From Euglena gracilis (Eukaryota; Euglenida; Euglenophyceae; Euglenales), in contig CP154957.1 in the NCBI GenBank assembly GCA_039621445.1, forward strand, positions 6,876,504 through 6,940,503: 64,000 nucleotides of DNA, read 5' to 3'. A program made the translations under genes and the position numbers. Under the pieces are notes generated by a model. That model was not told where the DNA came from and did not search any database. It saw nothing but the letters and a program-made list of their open reading frames with translations. Shown one piece after another: positions 54,576 through 64,000 of the stretch; position 1 is the first letter of the stretch, and each line of letters starts with the position of its first letter.

Positions 54576-57500
54576 CTGCAGCGGTGCAGTTGTCTGTCAG
54601 TTGGTGGGCAGTAAATGCCCTTGTCAGTGGGCTGGGCCAGGGCGGTCCGTAAGCAAATAAAAAAAAAAACCTCCGCTGTCCCAGTACACTCAGTGAAAAA
54701 GATACCGGAAAACGGGCAAGAAATCGTGGCATTTCTCGGCGAGAACAGGTCGACATCGGGAAAAAAAATTGGTTCCTGGCACCCTTGCACCATCGCCCAT
54801 CCACCCAAATCATTAAAAACTGTGATTTTCGACTGTTTAATTTTTGCATTCGTTCAAGTCCCAGTCTGGCCCTTAGCCGGCCCTTTGGCCGAAAGGGGGG
54901 GGCGGTCCTTAAGGAAATAATAAAAAAAACTTTCCTGTCATTTAAGGACCGCCCTGGGCTGGGCAGGGCAGGGCAGAGGGCTGGAACACGCCCGTCTTTC
55001 GAAAGGGCACAGGGACAAGACATATGCTGTGCCACTCAAAGTGTGTGCCACACACACCACGCACGCACACACACACACACACTTACACACAACACACACA
55101 AGCAGTTTGTTGATGTGCCTCTCGTGTCAGTAAAATGCAGGGGGCATCGCGAAACCTTTGGAGAACAAAACGAAGCAAACACAATCGCATTCGTTTGGTT
55201 TTATGTGTTTTTCATTACTTTTTTGATTCCATGCATTCTCAACTGCGTCCAGATGTTGAAATCTTTTGCGATGTAATGAGCAGAAATAATAGGCGTTTTG
55301 TGAATGAATTGGTAGAGGACGATCTTTTTGTACCATTCTTTTTTAACAGAAGTGAAGAGTTGGGGAATTTGGGAGAGACTGTTTTTCAATTTTGGATACT
55401 GTTAGATGAAGTACACCTTCCCGAGAAACACAATTAAAGCACCATGCGTTTGTGCAGTATTTTCTGGCGTAGACAATTGTCCGATTGCAATTACTGTGCT
55501 ATTTTGTGATCATTTAGTTGAGACCTTTTGGCATTGGATTGGACAAATTTTGGTATTCAATTTCAAATACATGGTCCATTCAACGTCGAGTCCAAAAGAT
55601 TGACGCATAAAAACTAAAATCAGTCGTCTGGGTGGAAAATCAACCTTCCACAAATGGGAGAACGACATCAATCACTCTCCTTCACTTTCTGAGTTAAGGG
55701 GGTCTGGTCTGGTGGTGGGGACCTGTTGGAATGGCATGTAACCCCAAGCACAATTTCAACCAACAACAAATTCCGAAAAATGGCAAATTAACAATTAACA
55801 ATTTTTTTTCTGAGTGTAGCCACGGTTGGATTGAAATTTTCCGAAGAACATATGGCAATTGGGGGAGGGGTATGTTAGCAAAGGCCACTTGCCAACTTCT
55901 TCGTGACACCTCGGGAGGGGGGATCACCTCCAGGGGCCCAAACTATACCATTGCTCAGCGACCCCGAGGGGAGGGGGGTCACTTTCCACACTGAAAAAAC
56001 CACTCAGCCACTTTTTCCCAAAAAAAACCAGTCAGTCGCTTTACCCCCCCCCCCGTGGGGATCGGCACACTTGAATGCGCTTATGTTGGCAAGGCACCAT
56101 TGCCAAAAAGTATCAAAAAATACAAAAAATTTCTGGCGCCTTCGGCACCAGACCAGCCACTTTTCATTTTCGGACCTGGGGGGTTCTTGGCCAGAAAACC
56201 AGTCAGTCACTCGAAAAAACCAGTCACCTCACCCCCCCCCCCGGGGAGTGGGGTGGGACTGGTGTTAAGCAATGGTGTGGCCCAAACTCACCCACACACT
56301 TTTTTTTTGAAAACCCACCCACCCACAACGCCCCTGGGGGAGATCGACCGACCCACCCACCAATCCAATAAGCCACCCGAAATCAGCCGAAAAACTGTTC
56401 AAAATTTTGTCAAACTTTTATGTTATGTTATGTGGTATGGCCTTCGTCCAACCTGGGCTGACTGTGGATCACCCACCCAGAGGGGGGGGGGGTCCAGTGA
56501 ACCCAAATCTACAGACCAACTCTCGAAACCCCAGGGGAGGGGCAGGGCGGTCCTTAGCAAAAAAAAAATCCCATCCCAGCATGTTCGATGCAAAACATGG
56601 CGGTCCTTAAGCAAAAAAAAAAAACTCCGCTGTCCCAGCACACTCAATGAAAGTAGACAGGAAAATGGGCAAAGAGATTTGGCATTCTTCGGTGAGAACA
56701 GGTCGACATCAGGGGAAAAAACTGATTCTTGGCATCCTTGGACCATCGCCCATCCACCCAAAGCATCAAAAAAATGTGTTTTTTGGACTTTTTAATTTTG
56801 GACCCCGTTCAAGTCCCAGTCCAGCCCTTGGTCGGCCCTTTGGCCGAAAGGGGGGCGGTCCTTAAGAAAATAAAAAAAACAAACTTTCCTGTCCCTTAAG
56901 GACCGCCCTGATGCAAAATTCACGGCAAATGGCTGAAAAAATCGACAAACAGTCCAGGGGAAAATATTTTTTTATGATTTTTATTATTATTTATCATTAG
57001 TTTTACTATTATTTTACTATTGTTTTTCTGGCATCCTTGGACCTTCCCCCACCCGCCCAAAACGTCAAAAATGTGCTTTTCAACCTTTTGTTCTGAGACC
57101 CCGTTCGACACCCGCACCGGCCGTTGGCTGGCCCTTGTCGTAAAGGCAGCCCAAAAGGGACACCCCTTAACGGAAAAAAAAAACCCTGCCCCTCACGGAC
57201 CGCCCACAGGGAGGGGTCGCACAGGCGTTAAGTGATGCCGGGCGAGCGCGGGGGCCGCAACACCTCCCCCACGTCCCGGGGCCGCCAGGTCAGCCAGCTG
57301 GGCAGGGACTGCAGGGCCCGCATCGTGAGCTCGATGGCGTCCCGCAGCTCCGCGGGGTGGTGGTACGCGTGCAGGAACCGGGCCAGCGCCGGCAGGCAGC
57401 GCGCGTTCATCAGCGTCGCCTGCCGAGGGGCGAGCGGACGGCGGCGAGGTTTGCCAAACGTTCAGGAAAGCTGACCGGGGAGCGGAATGGGAATAACGGC

Positions 57501-60500
57501 TGCACAAGATTCAGGTGTTCCTATGGAAGAAGCAGTCCCATGGCGTGGTGGTCCTATGGTCCTCTGAAATTCTAGACCACCCTGACAATGTTGTGCTATT
57601 CTCCTCTCCAAACTCTGCCCTTCCACAGGTCCAACAACCACTTGGTAAAACCCCCCCAAATAATGAAACCCCCAGTTAATTATTTGGACACTCGAAGTCG
57701 GGGTCCAGGGGGTTTATAATTTGGGGGGTTATTACTTGGGCAAAGAATTTTTCGAAATCAAAAATCGACCCAAAAACCCCTCCTCAGGCACCAACGGTCA
57801 CTTTTTTGACATTTGTGGGCTTTTTGAAAAATGGATACCTTTTTGTGATATTTTCTGCACCAATTTCATCCATTTTTGTGATTCTTTGCAACATTTCTGC
57901 TGATTTTTTTCTCTCTTTTTCTTTGCCTTCACAACTGCCAGAGGGGGGTTTAGCATTTGGGTGGCCGAAATCTGTGCTCAATGGGATCATTTGGGGGATT
58001 TATCACTTGGAAGTGGGGTTTTCTTCCCATCGAACATCCACATCTGATGATCCCGTGGAATTTAACCATCTGAAATTCCGGACTATTCCAACAACTTTAT
58101 GTTGCCCCAACCTCGCACCAGACCACCCCAACAACCCCAATATCGTCTACCCTCCGAATTTCCGTCCAAGCTGTTCCAACAACCTCGTGGTGTTCTCCCC
58201 CTCTCGGACCTTCAAGATAACCTCAACAACCCCCATGGAGGGCACTTTTCCTGGGCCCAAACCCACCCACCTACAAAACCCCCACCCACAACCCCCCCCC
58301 CCCGGGAGTCCCCGGGGAGGGGGGGGCCGGACTTCTTTCAGTGTCTGACAATCCCGTTGTGCAATTCCAGGATGTTCCAACAACTGCATGGTTTTTATCC
58401 CCCCGATCTCTGCGACCACCCCAACAATCCTGTGGTGCCCAACCCTCCACACTTCCGCCCTGCAATCCACCAGCTCCTTTCCACTCGCTCCTTTTGAGTG
58501 GGTCAACACCACGGGAACATGAACGGTTTTGGAAAACCAAAATTCCCAAAATAGAATATTGACCGAAATTGAAAGCATTACATAAGCGATTTGCGTAATC
58601 ATTCACCACGGTTAAAACGGCCAGACCTGATGGCTCCGCTTCGTTGCCAGCTTGCACACGATGCCGCACGCCAGCCGCTTCAGCCGCAGTGCCACCTTCA
58701 GCTCCTCCAGGATGCACACCAGCACCATCACCAGCCCGCACTCCAGCATCGAGGCAGTGTACGGCCCTGCGCAGGCACAGGACGCCGCTTTCTGAGGCGG
58801 TTGGTCCGGTGGCCGGTGTTCGGAATTTTGCTGTGTCAACTCATCAGAGGGAAGAGAGCCGCAGAGAACTAATCTCGAGGGGCACATCAAATGAAGCTGA
58901 TTGTGGCACTTCAGTCGCCTCGAGACAGCTACGAAGAATACTGCGGCAGCAACGTCACAAAAAGAGTGGATTTTGAATGAATATTTTTTGGCAAATCGGT
59001 CCAAAACAGCTGCTGCAAGTTGGCTGGCAGCACGTTGATACTGAACCAAATAGAATCTGAGACCCTCATCTCAACTTGCAACAAAGCCAGTTATGATCAA
59101 CCGAATTCTCGTCCCTGATAATGGAGTATCAAAAAGATTTGAAGATCAGCGAATGCAGTGTGTCCAGTCGCATGCCCACACCCAAAGCGAGGTCGAGGAA
59201 CATCTCCAGAATGGTTTCCTTCTCGTATTGACTCGTCCTCAAGCGGTCTTAGGTTTTTGTTGCTTTCAGAATGGAATATTGGGGCTTTATTATGAATCTT
59301 TGGGCTGCAAATGCCAACCCCCTCTGATAACGAGCCTTCGGGGATTGGATTTCTCTCCCATAGGAGCCACCCTTTGATCTCTGGGCACAGTATATGTAAC
59401 GAGTAATATAACGTGAACTCAACGATGGGTGGTTTTCTGACTTGGTGGGAGAATCCAGAGGTGGTTAGGTTGAGAAAGAGGCTTTCCGTTTGGTGAATAA
59501 AAAAAGCATTATGTGTTGCAGTGGTGGTGTGGGAGAGTAGGGGAAGGCTTACCTAATTGGTAGGCCCCTGCCACATGGCACATCACCCAAAAACTGCCAC
59601 CCCCAGGTGTGTGGGGTGCCGGTTCCTTGCAGGAATAGAGTAAAAAAAAATACACGGCGCCTGCCGGATTGAATCAAGAGGGAAACAGAGGTGTTGAAGA
59701 TTTGCATCTCATGGCCACACTACAACACCCTGTCACCCCCCAATACCCCAATAGGAAAATAACAATTATCTGTGTCCATCAATACTCCTATTTACCCCCC
59801 ACCAGAGGTGGAATTGTGCACCTGCACAATTCTTAGGATGCACAGTATCCAGACTCTGTCCGCTTGACCCCCCAAATGTTTATCCCTCTCCCCAGCGTTT
59901 ATTTGGGCGGAATATCAAACTCTTGGAGGGGCTTTAAAAATGGAGGATGAGCATGTTGTTAAATTGAGGACTTGCTGGTCAGTTTGGGAGGTGGGATTCG
60001 AGCAACTCTGGCGCAAGCTGCCAGAAAGGACGGGCCGGAAGACTGCCTGCTCGCCTCCGGGTTGTACAGGCGGAGGGCGAAGAGGGGGATGCCGTCCTCC
60101 TGTAGAACGGCCGCCTGGCAGCTGTCCTCCAGCAGCAGGTTGGAGAGGACGCCCACAGCGCAGTCCCGGATCATCCGTAGGTTGCCCTGCCGGGGAGTAG
60201 AAGCACTGTGTCCACAGCTCATCGGCCCCAATCATCATATTGGCTCAACAGGCCAGGAGGCCAGCTTAAGGGAGGCCACACTGACTTCAATGGCTTGGGA
60301 CCAGCGATCTGATTTGCTTTGAAGCAGCAGAACGATGTTGCTTACAAAATCAAACTGCCTGTTGGAGGTCCTGTTGACTGCCCCCCAATTTTCCCGAAAC
60401 ACCGAACCAGATGCAATATCCTTTCCGAGGTGGGTTGATGGATGAGGGTAGGGCTTTATTTTTCCACTCTCGGTTCTGTTCACATCAATGGCATACCACG

Positions 60501-61170
60501 TCGTTGATTGGCACCCCAACTTTTGCGTTTTTAGGCACCCCTACTCGTGCTTTTACTATGAGAATTTATATTTCCATGTGGGATTTTTGATGTAAAATGA
60601 ACACATCCAATCTAATTTCAATAGAGTACAGGGAGATGCAAAACTGGACCCAAACAGAAAGCTACAAGGTCCAATGTGTTTCCTCCTTGGGTCACTGCGA
60701 TACCGGATGCCAGATACCGGGGATAAGAGGTTGGATTGGGAATGTTGAAGATTCCCTCCATAATCACCACAACGTCTTCAGTTTCAGGCTCTAAACAAAG
60801 ACATTCACCAACCACATGTCGAATAGTAATGATATATGATATATATAATAAATAATAATCATAATAATAATAATAGTAATAATAATAAGAATAAGAATAA
60901 GAATAAGAGTAAGAGTAAGAGTAAGAGTAAGAGTAAGAGTAAGAGTAAGAGTAAGAGTAATAGTAATAGTAATAATAATAGTAATAGTAATAGTAATAGT
61001 AATAGTAATAGCAATAATAATAGTAATAGTAATGGTAATGGTAATAGTAAAGTAATAATAATAGTAATGGTAATGGTGATAGTAATAGTAATAGTAATAG
61101 TAATGGTAATAATAATAGTAATAGTAATAGAAATAGCAATAGTAATAATAATAGTAATAATAATAATAAT

Positions 61171-61253
<83 letters not shown>

Positions 61254-62150
61254 GTTAACTGTTATTCCTGCCAGGAATTTGGAAACCTAGAATTGCTAAT
61301 GGTCCACTTCCTGGGTCATGCAATCTCCTCCCTTTGGCTCGCCGATGGGCGTCCTTCAGTTGGTGGGCAAAAAAAGAATTCATTACACACAAACACACAC
61401 ACACAGACATAGAGAGGGGGGGGAGAGAGAGAGAGAGACATGCAAACACAGGCAAACACAGACATCACGTGTGTGGGCATTGTGTGACTCTGTGTGGATG
61501 GTGTCAGGGCGAAGCACCTCCGAGCGGAGCAGCTGTTTCATGATGGGGGCCCCGCCAGCCTCAATAATGGCCTTCGCTCCCTTTGGGAAAATGCTGAGGT
61601 TCTGCAATGTTGCTGTGAGGACAGGCGTGCCAAAGAAAAGCACAAGAAGTTGAAGAGAGGGTAGATATGGTACCTTGGCACTCTTGCGTGACTTCAAAAG
61701 AAGCCCAGAAACGTTGGAAGCTCTTTATGTTAGGAAGCAGCGTCAAAACCAAGCTGAGGGAATTTATCAGAAAACCTCCCATGCCAATTATGACCAACAG
61801 TATTTTGGAAACTATTAGATTTGTGAAATCCTTTACCAAGGTTCTGGCTACTTGCCCCAGTGTACCTGCTTGTTGACACAGACAATTATTTTGCCTTCAA
61901 TGCCACTCCAATATCCCCTTGGGCCTCTTTCGTCGTGACGAGGAAATTTAAAACAAGCAATCGCACAGAAAAGCAAAAAGGAGGACAACCCCCCACATAC
62001 CAACAGCCGGGCACACAATCGATTTTGTCTGCAGCTCTTCCTCCGCTTCTGAGTCCGAGCTGTCGTCCACAATATCCCGCTTGAACACTGCCCTGTGACT
62101 AGCAGGGTCAGCCAACAGCGTCTCCAGCCAGCACAGGGGGTTGATGGGCC
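54461..62150 (-). CDS. Armadillo-repeat protein gene, 3' part, at least six exons
   Basis: Six exon-like segments on the minus strand join in phase. They are 62150-62001, 61612-61518, 60186 to about 60060, 58766-58627, 57419 to about 57247 and 54575-54461. The product reads as an acidic segment (DDSSDSEAEEE), then armadillo-type helical repeats (ATLQNLSIFPKGAKAIIEAG; CAVGVLSNLLLEDSCQAAVL; KVALRLKRLACGIVCKLATK; ARCLPALARFLHAYHHPAEL), then a very basic tail (KALRKKKGVKSRSKPRRERR). Armadillo repeats form a superhelical protein-binding surface; the partner is unknown and I could not assign a subfamily. The basic tail could be a nuclear signal or bind nucleic acid. The 5' exons lie beyond 62.15 kb and were not found. 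A TAA at 57230-57228 could end the protein in the fifth segment if that intron is retained. Confidence 0.72.
54638..54956. mobile_element. hAT-like MITE copy (family A), intact ends
   Basis: 319 bp, CAGGGCGGTCC to GGACCGCCCTG, flanked by a perfect 8-bp duplication GGCTGGGC (54630-54637 and 54957-54964). The 8-bp duplication and CAGGG ends are typical of hAT elements. No protein. Confidence 0.88.
55058..55105 (+). repeat. (CA)n microsatellite
   Basis: CACACACA tracts with a few interruptions upstream of armadillo exon f. Confidence 0.85.
55945..56278. mobile_element. 334-bp MITE with 10-bp target duplication (family B)
   Basis: Ends ATACCATTGCTCAGC and GTTAAGCAATGGTGT are imperfect inverted repeats. 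GGCCCAAACT flanks both sides (55935-55944 and 56279-56288). A 9-10-bp duplication is typical of Mutator-like elements. Internal sequence is repeated CCAGTCA.TC motifs; no protein. Confidence 0.82.
56543..57208. mobile_element. Outer family A copy interrupted by another family A copy
   Basis: Starts CAGGGCGGTCCTTAG and ends GGACCGCCCACA, flanked by GGGAGGGG on both sides (56535-56542 and 57209-57216). Its body is split at 56588 by the element at 56596-56910. Confidence 0.75.
56596..56910. mobile_element. Inner family A copy, 315 bp
   Basis: CATGGCGGTCCTTAAG to CTTAAGGACCGCCCTG, flanked by ATGCAAAA on both sides (56588-56595 and 56911-56918). It is inserted in another copy of the same family, so the family has moved at least twice here. 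Confidence 0.88.
57228..57419 (-). other. Armadillo gene exon e
   Basis: Acceptor CTCGGCAG, then ATLMNARCLPALARFLHAYH and HPAELRDAIELTMRALQSLP. Open to TAA at 57230-57228; GT donors at GAC|GTGGGG or GAG|GTGTTG would instead lead to exon f in phase 0. A family A element ends 20 bases downstream of the stop. Confidence 0.75.
58627..58766 (-). other. Armadillo gene exon d
   Basis: Acceptor TGCGCAG, then PYTASMLECGLVMVLVCILE and ELKVALRLKRLACGIVCKLA; donor CAG|GTCTGG, phase 0. Almost all third positions are G or C. Confidence 0.75.
60060..60186 (-). other. Armadillo gene exon c
   Basis: Acceptor CCGGCAG, then GNLRMIRDCAVGVLSNLLLE and DSCQAAVLQEDGIPLFALRL. It continues the repeat of exon b without a gap. 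The 3' border is not settled; a GC donor near 60060 or 60042 would fit the phase of exon d. Confidence 0.75.
60838..61253 (+). repeat. (AAT)n/(AGT AAT)n microsatellite, about 415 bp
   Basis: Runs of AATAAT, AGAATA, AGTAAG and AGTAAT hexamers in blocks, ending in about 35 AAT triplets. In an armadillo-gene intron. The long frames across it are low-complexity artefacts. Confidence 0.95.
61518..61612 (-). other. Armadillo gene exon b
   Basis: Acceptor CCTCACAG, then TLQNLSIFPKGAKAIIEAGG and APIMKQLLRSE; donor GAG|GTGCTT, phase 0. A standard armadillo unit. Confidence 0.78.
62001..62150 (-). other. Armadillo gene exon a (most 5' found)
   Basis: PINPLCWLETLLADPASHRA then VFKRDIVDDSSDSEAEEELQ. 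Donor GTTG|GTATGT; phase 1, which fits the next exon. No AG marks the 5' border, so the upstream limit is approximate. Confidence 0.6.
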
Positions 62151-64000
62151 CAATCAGAGATGAAATGAAATCAGAAATGGAAAGTCAGTGTGCTGTCACT
62201 TGCCACAAACTGAACCCCTCTCATAGACCCCCTGAGTCAGTGGGCGGCCAAAGGGGGTTTATGGGGGGGTATCGAGTCAAGAAACCATTGGCCAAAATCC
62301 GACCCCTGAAAACGACACAAAATATTCCCTAAAACAGGATTTTTGACAGAATTCCTCAAAGACGACCTTTTTCATGACATCTGGGTCAAAAAAAAAATTA
62401 GTCCTTGGGTGTTTTTTACAGGGGTGTTTTACAGGGGTGTTTCACAGGCACCATGTTTTGTAAGGCGTCTTAAAAAACCTTAAAATGCCTTAAAATGCCT
62501 TAAAATTAAATCAAATTAAGGTAAATTATAATTAACTTTTTGGACAAAATGCCTTAAAATGCCTATAATGCCTCAAAATGCTTTAATTTTTTACTCTTGC
62601 AAAATTTCTTAAAAAAAACGTTGTTGCAAATGGGGCGAAATCATTATTCTATGAAGGCATAAGCCACTTGGAACGATGCCTTGGCACATTCAATTTGCAC
62701 TGACTTTGTCCAAAGAACACTGACAAGAAAGTATCGCCCCCGCAGGGGTTTAAGGACCCCCCCCCCCGGTGTCCAGATTCCGGTTGGAAAAAAAGGCTGC
62801 TGGCTGGAAACGAGCTGCTGGCTGGACCCCCCGGGATAGGGGGCAGGGGGTCCGGGGCTGGAGGGGGTTGTGCTGGGCTGGGTCGATGAAAAACAAATTT
62901 TTCTATACCATTTTTGCCTTCTCTACATTTTGTTGGATGGAGGTAGTGTATGTGCCAGACATTGAGGGCCAGGAAGCTGTAATGAGAAAAAAACTGCAGG
63001 GATAGGTGAGCTGGGCAGCCCAGTTCGCTGACCAGCCTGCGGCCGGCTGGCCCGGCCTTAGGCCAGCTGGCCTGGCCTCCGGCCGGGCTGGACCCAACTT
63101 TGTTTCACTCGACCCTCGGGGGGGCCCCCAGCCCCAATTTGGGTGGATCTGCTGGCTGGATTTGAGCTGCTTGCTGGCTGGACCACCCCCTCGGGGATGG
63201 GGGGTCCCCTCAGGCTTAAGAAATCCCCTGCCCCCCCCCCCAGGGCATTGCTCAAGGGCCCCCCGGGGTTGGGGGTCCAGTTCAGAGGCTGGAAAGTTTG
63301 GGCTGGCTGGAAAGAGGCTGCCCCCCAACAGGGGTCCCAGGCTGGAGCTGGGCCGGACCCAGGGTCGAACCGGATGCCAAAAATCGAAATCACAAAAAAA
63401 AAATGGTCAAAAAATGCCAAATTATGCAAAAAAATTCAATTTTTTGATCCCAAAAATGTCCTGGACAGCTTTTTCCAACCCACTTTCCCCCATTTTGACC
63501 CATTTTTGCTCATTTTAGGCCCATTTTCGCACCCCCGAAAGCGAAAAATCTGTCACCGTCCAGGGAAAAATAAATCTCGTGGATGGGGGGAGGGGGTCCA
63601 GGGCTGGAAAAGGCTGCTGGTTGGCTGGACCCCCAGGGGGTGGTGTCAAATTTTCTTTAGCAACACCCATTTTTCGGCCATTTTAGGCCATTTTAGGGAC
63701 TCCCACCTATAGGGGGTCAAAAAGTCATTTAAGGCCATTTTAGGCCATTTCAGCTATAGGTGCCTGTTCATAGCCCCATTGAAAAGGAAGCCTCCTCTGT
63801 TTGCTGGAAAACTCCCAAGGGATTTTCGTAAATGCTGGCAAGCCTTCTTTCATTGTGGCGGAATGAATGTTTGGATTCCTGGCTTTCTTTGAGCAGGCGT
63901 GCAAATGGACGGTCGAGACGAGCGGGGCAGCAACCCCTGGTCGACATCGGGCGCCTGCTCGGGTCAGGATCAGGGATGTTTAAGACCGAGGAGAGGGTGG
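62151..64000. other. Right end: repeats, no gene recognised
   Basis: Holds TGCCTTAAAA decamers (62460-62600) and two blocks of GCTGCTGGCTGGACCCCC-type repeats (62770-63000 and 63140-63400, also seen at 37540-37640). At 63895 an acceptor-like CTTTGAGCAG precedes a short G/C-rich stretch on the plus strand that could be an exon, but nothing supports it. The missing 5' exons of the armadillo gene may lie here or beyond. Confidence 0.4.

Noticed and set aside
60836-61258. Asn/Ser- and Ile/Val-rich frames, and Tyr/Ser frames on the other strand
   Set aside because: Direct translation of the (AAT/AGT)n microsatellite.
1-64000. Dinoflagellate spliced-leader sequence
   Set aside because: Looked for CCGTAGCCATTTTGGC and its complement by eye; not found, so host identity is left open.
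1-64000. CRISPR arrays, bacterial operons, rRNA and tRNA genes
   Set aside because: The tandem repeats lack unique spacers, genes are spliced, and no rRNA core or convincing tRNA cloverleaf was seen by eye.

Overview
This window is eukaryotic nuclear DNA, apparently from a microbial alga or other protist. It has two multi-exon, spliced host genes on the minus strand, long introns full of small transposon-like repeats, TTAGGG-like telomeric motifs inside introns, and a block of retrotransposons. Coding exons are GC-rich, with G or C at most third positions. The DNA between them is A/T-rich with long homopolymer G and C runs. Retrotransposons carrying a cytosine-methyltransferase gene have been reported in dinoflagellates and charophyte algae, so a dinoflagellate-like host is a reasonable guess. 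I saw no dinoflagellate spliced-leader sequence, so the assignment stays open.

Region 1 (1-26.8 kb) is a cluster of Ty3/gypsy-type retrotransposons that encode a short cytosine-C5-methyltransferase-like protein between gag and pol. Element 1 (1 to about 11.86 kb) is nearly intact. It has a large gag with a zinc knuckle, the methyltransferase, and a pol with protease, reverse transcriptase, RNase H, a D,D35E integrase and a C-terminal chromodomain-like segment. A truncated second copy of its gag start follows at 11.9-12.38 kb and is fused to element 2. Elements 2 and 3 (12.38-26.8 kb) belong to a more GC-rich, diverged lineage with the same gene order. They are decayed, lie in tandem and appear to share a central LTR of about 366 bp at 18.06-18.43 kb, repeated at 26.44-26.81 kb. 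Element 3 is broken by a 2.1 kb insertion and by about 2 kb of unrelated C-rich DNA that replaces pol.

The two lineages seem to solve gag/methyltransferase/pol expression differently. Element 1 has an ideal G_GGG_GGG -1 slippery heptamer at the gag/methyltransferase overlap and a C7 tract at the methyltransferase/pol overlap. Elements 2 and 3 both keep a UGA CGG stop, in frame with the methyltransferase and followed by a GC hairpin, which is the known context for stop-codon readthrough.

Region 2 (26.8-30.65 kb) has no recognisable protein gene. It contains a 34-bp inverted repeat pair and a hairpin-rich segment.

Region 3 (30.66-47.32 kb, minus strand) is a gene for the 26S proteasome lid subunit Rpn5/PSMD12. 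I could place twelve exons, with mostly canonical GT-AG borders, by matching the known human protein; one internal stretch near exon 7 is missing. Region 4 (47.3-54.4 kb) is repeat-rich intergenic DNA. Region 5 (54.46-62.15 kb, minus strand) is the 3' part of an armadillo-repeat protein gene in at least six exons.

Regions 3-5 carry several families of miniature inverted-repeat elements. The clearest is a hAT-like family (CAGGGCGGTCC ends, 8-bp target duplications). One copy sits inside another copy of the same family. An 87-bp element with 15-bp perfect ends and a 7-bp target duplication sits inside another. Large (GAT)n, (ATGG)n and (AAT/AGT)n microsatellites lie in the introns.
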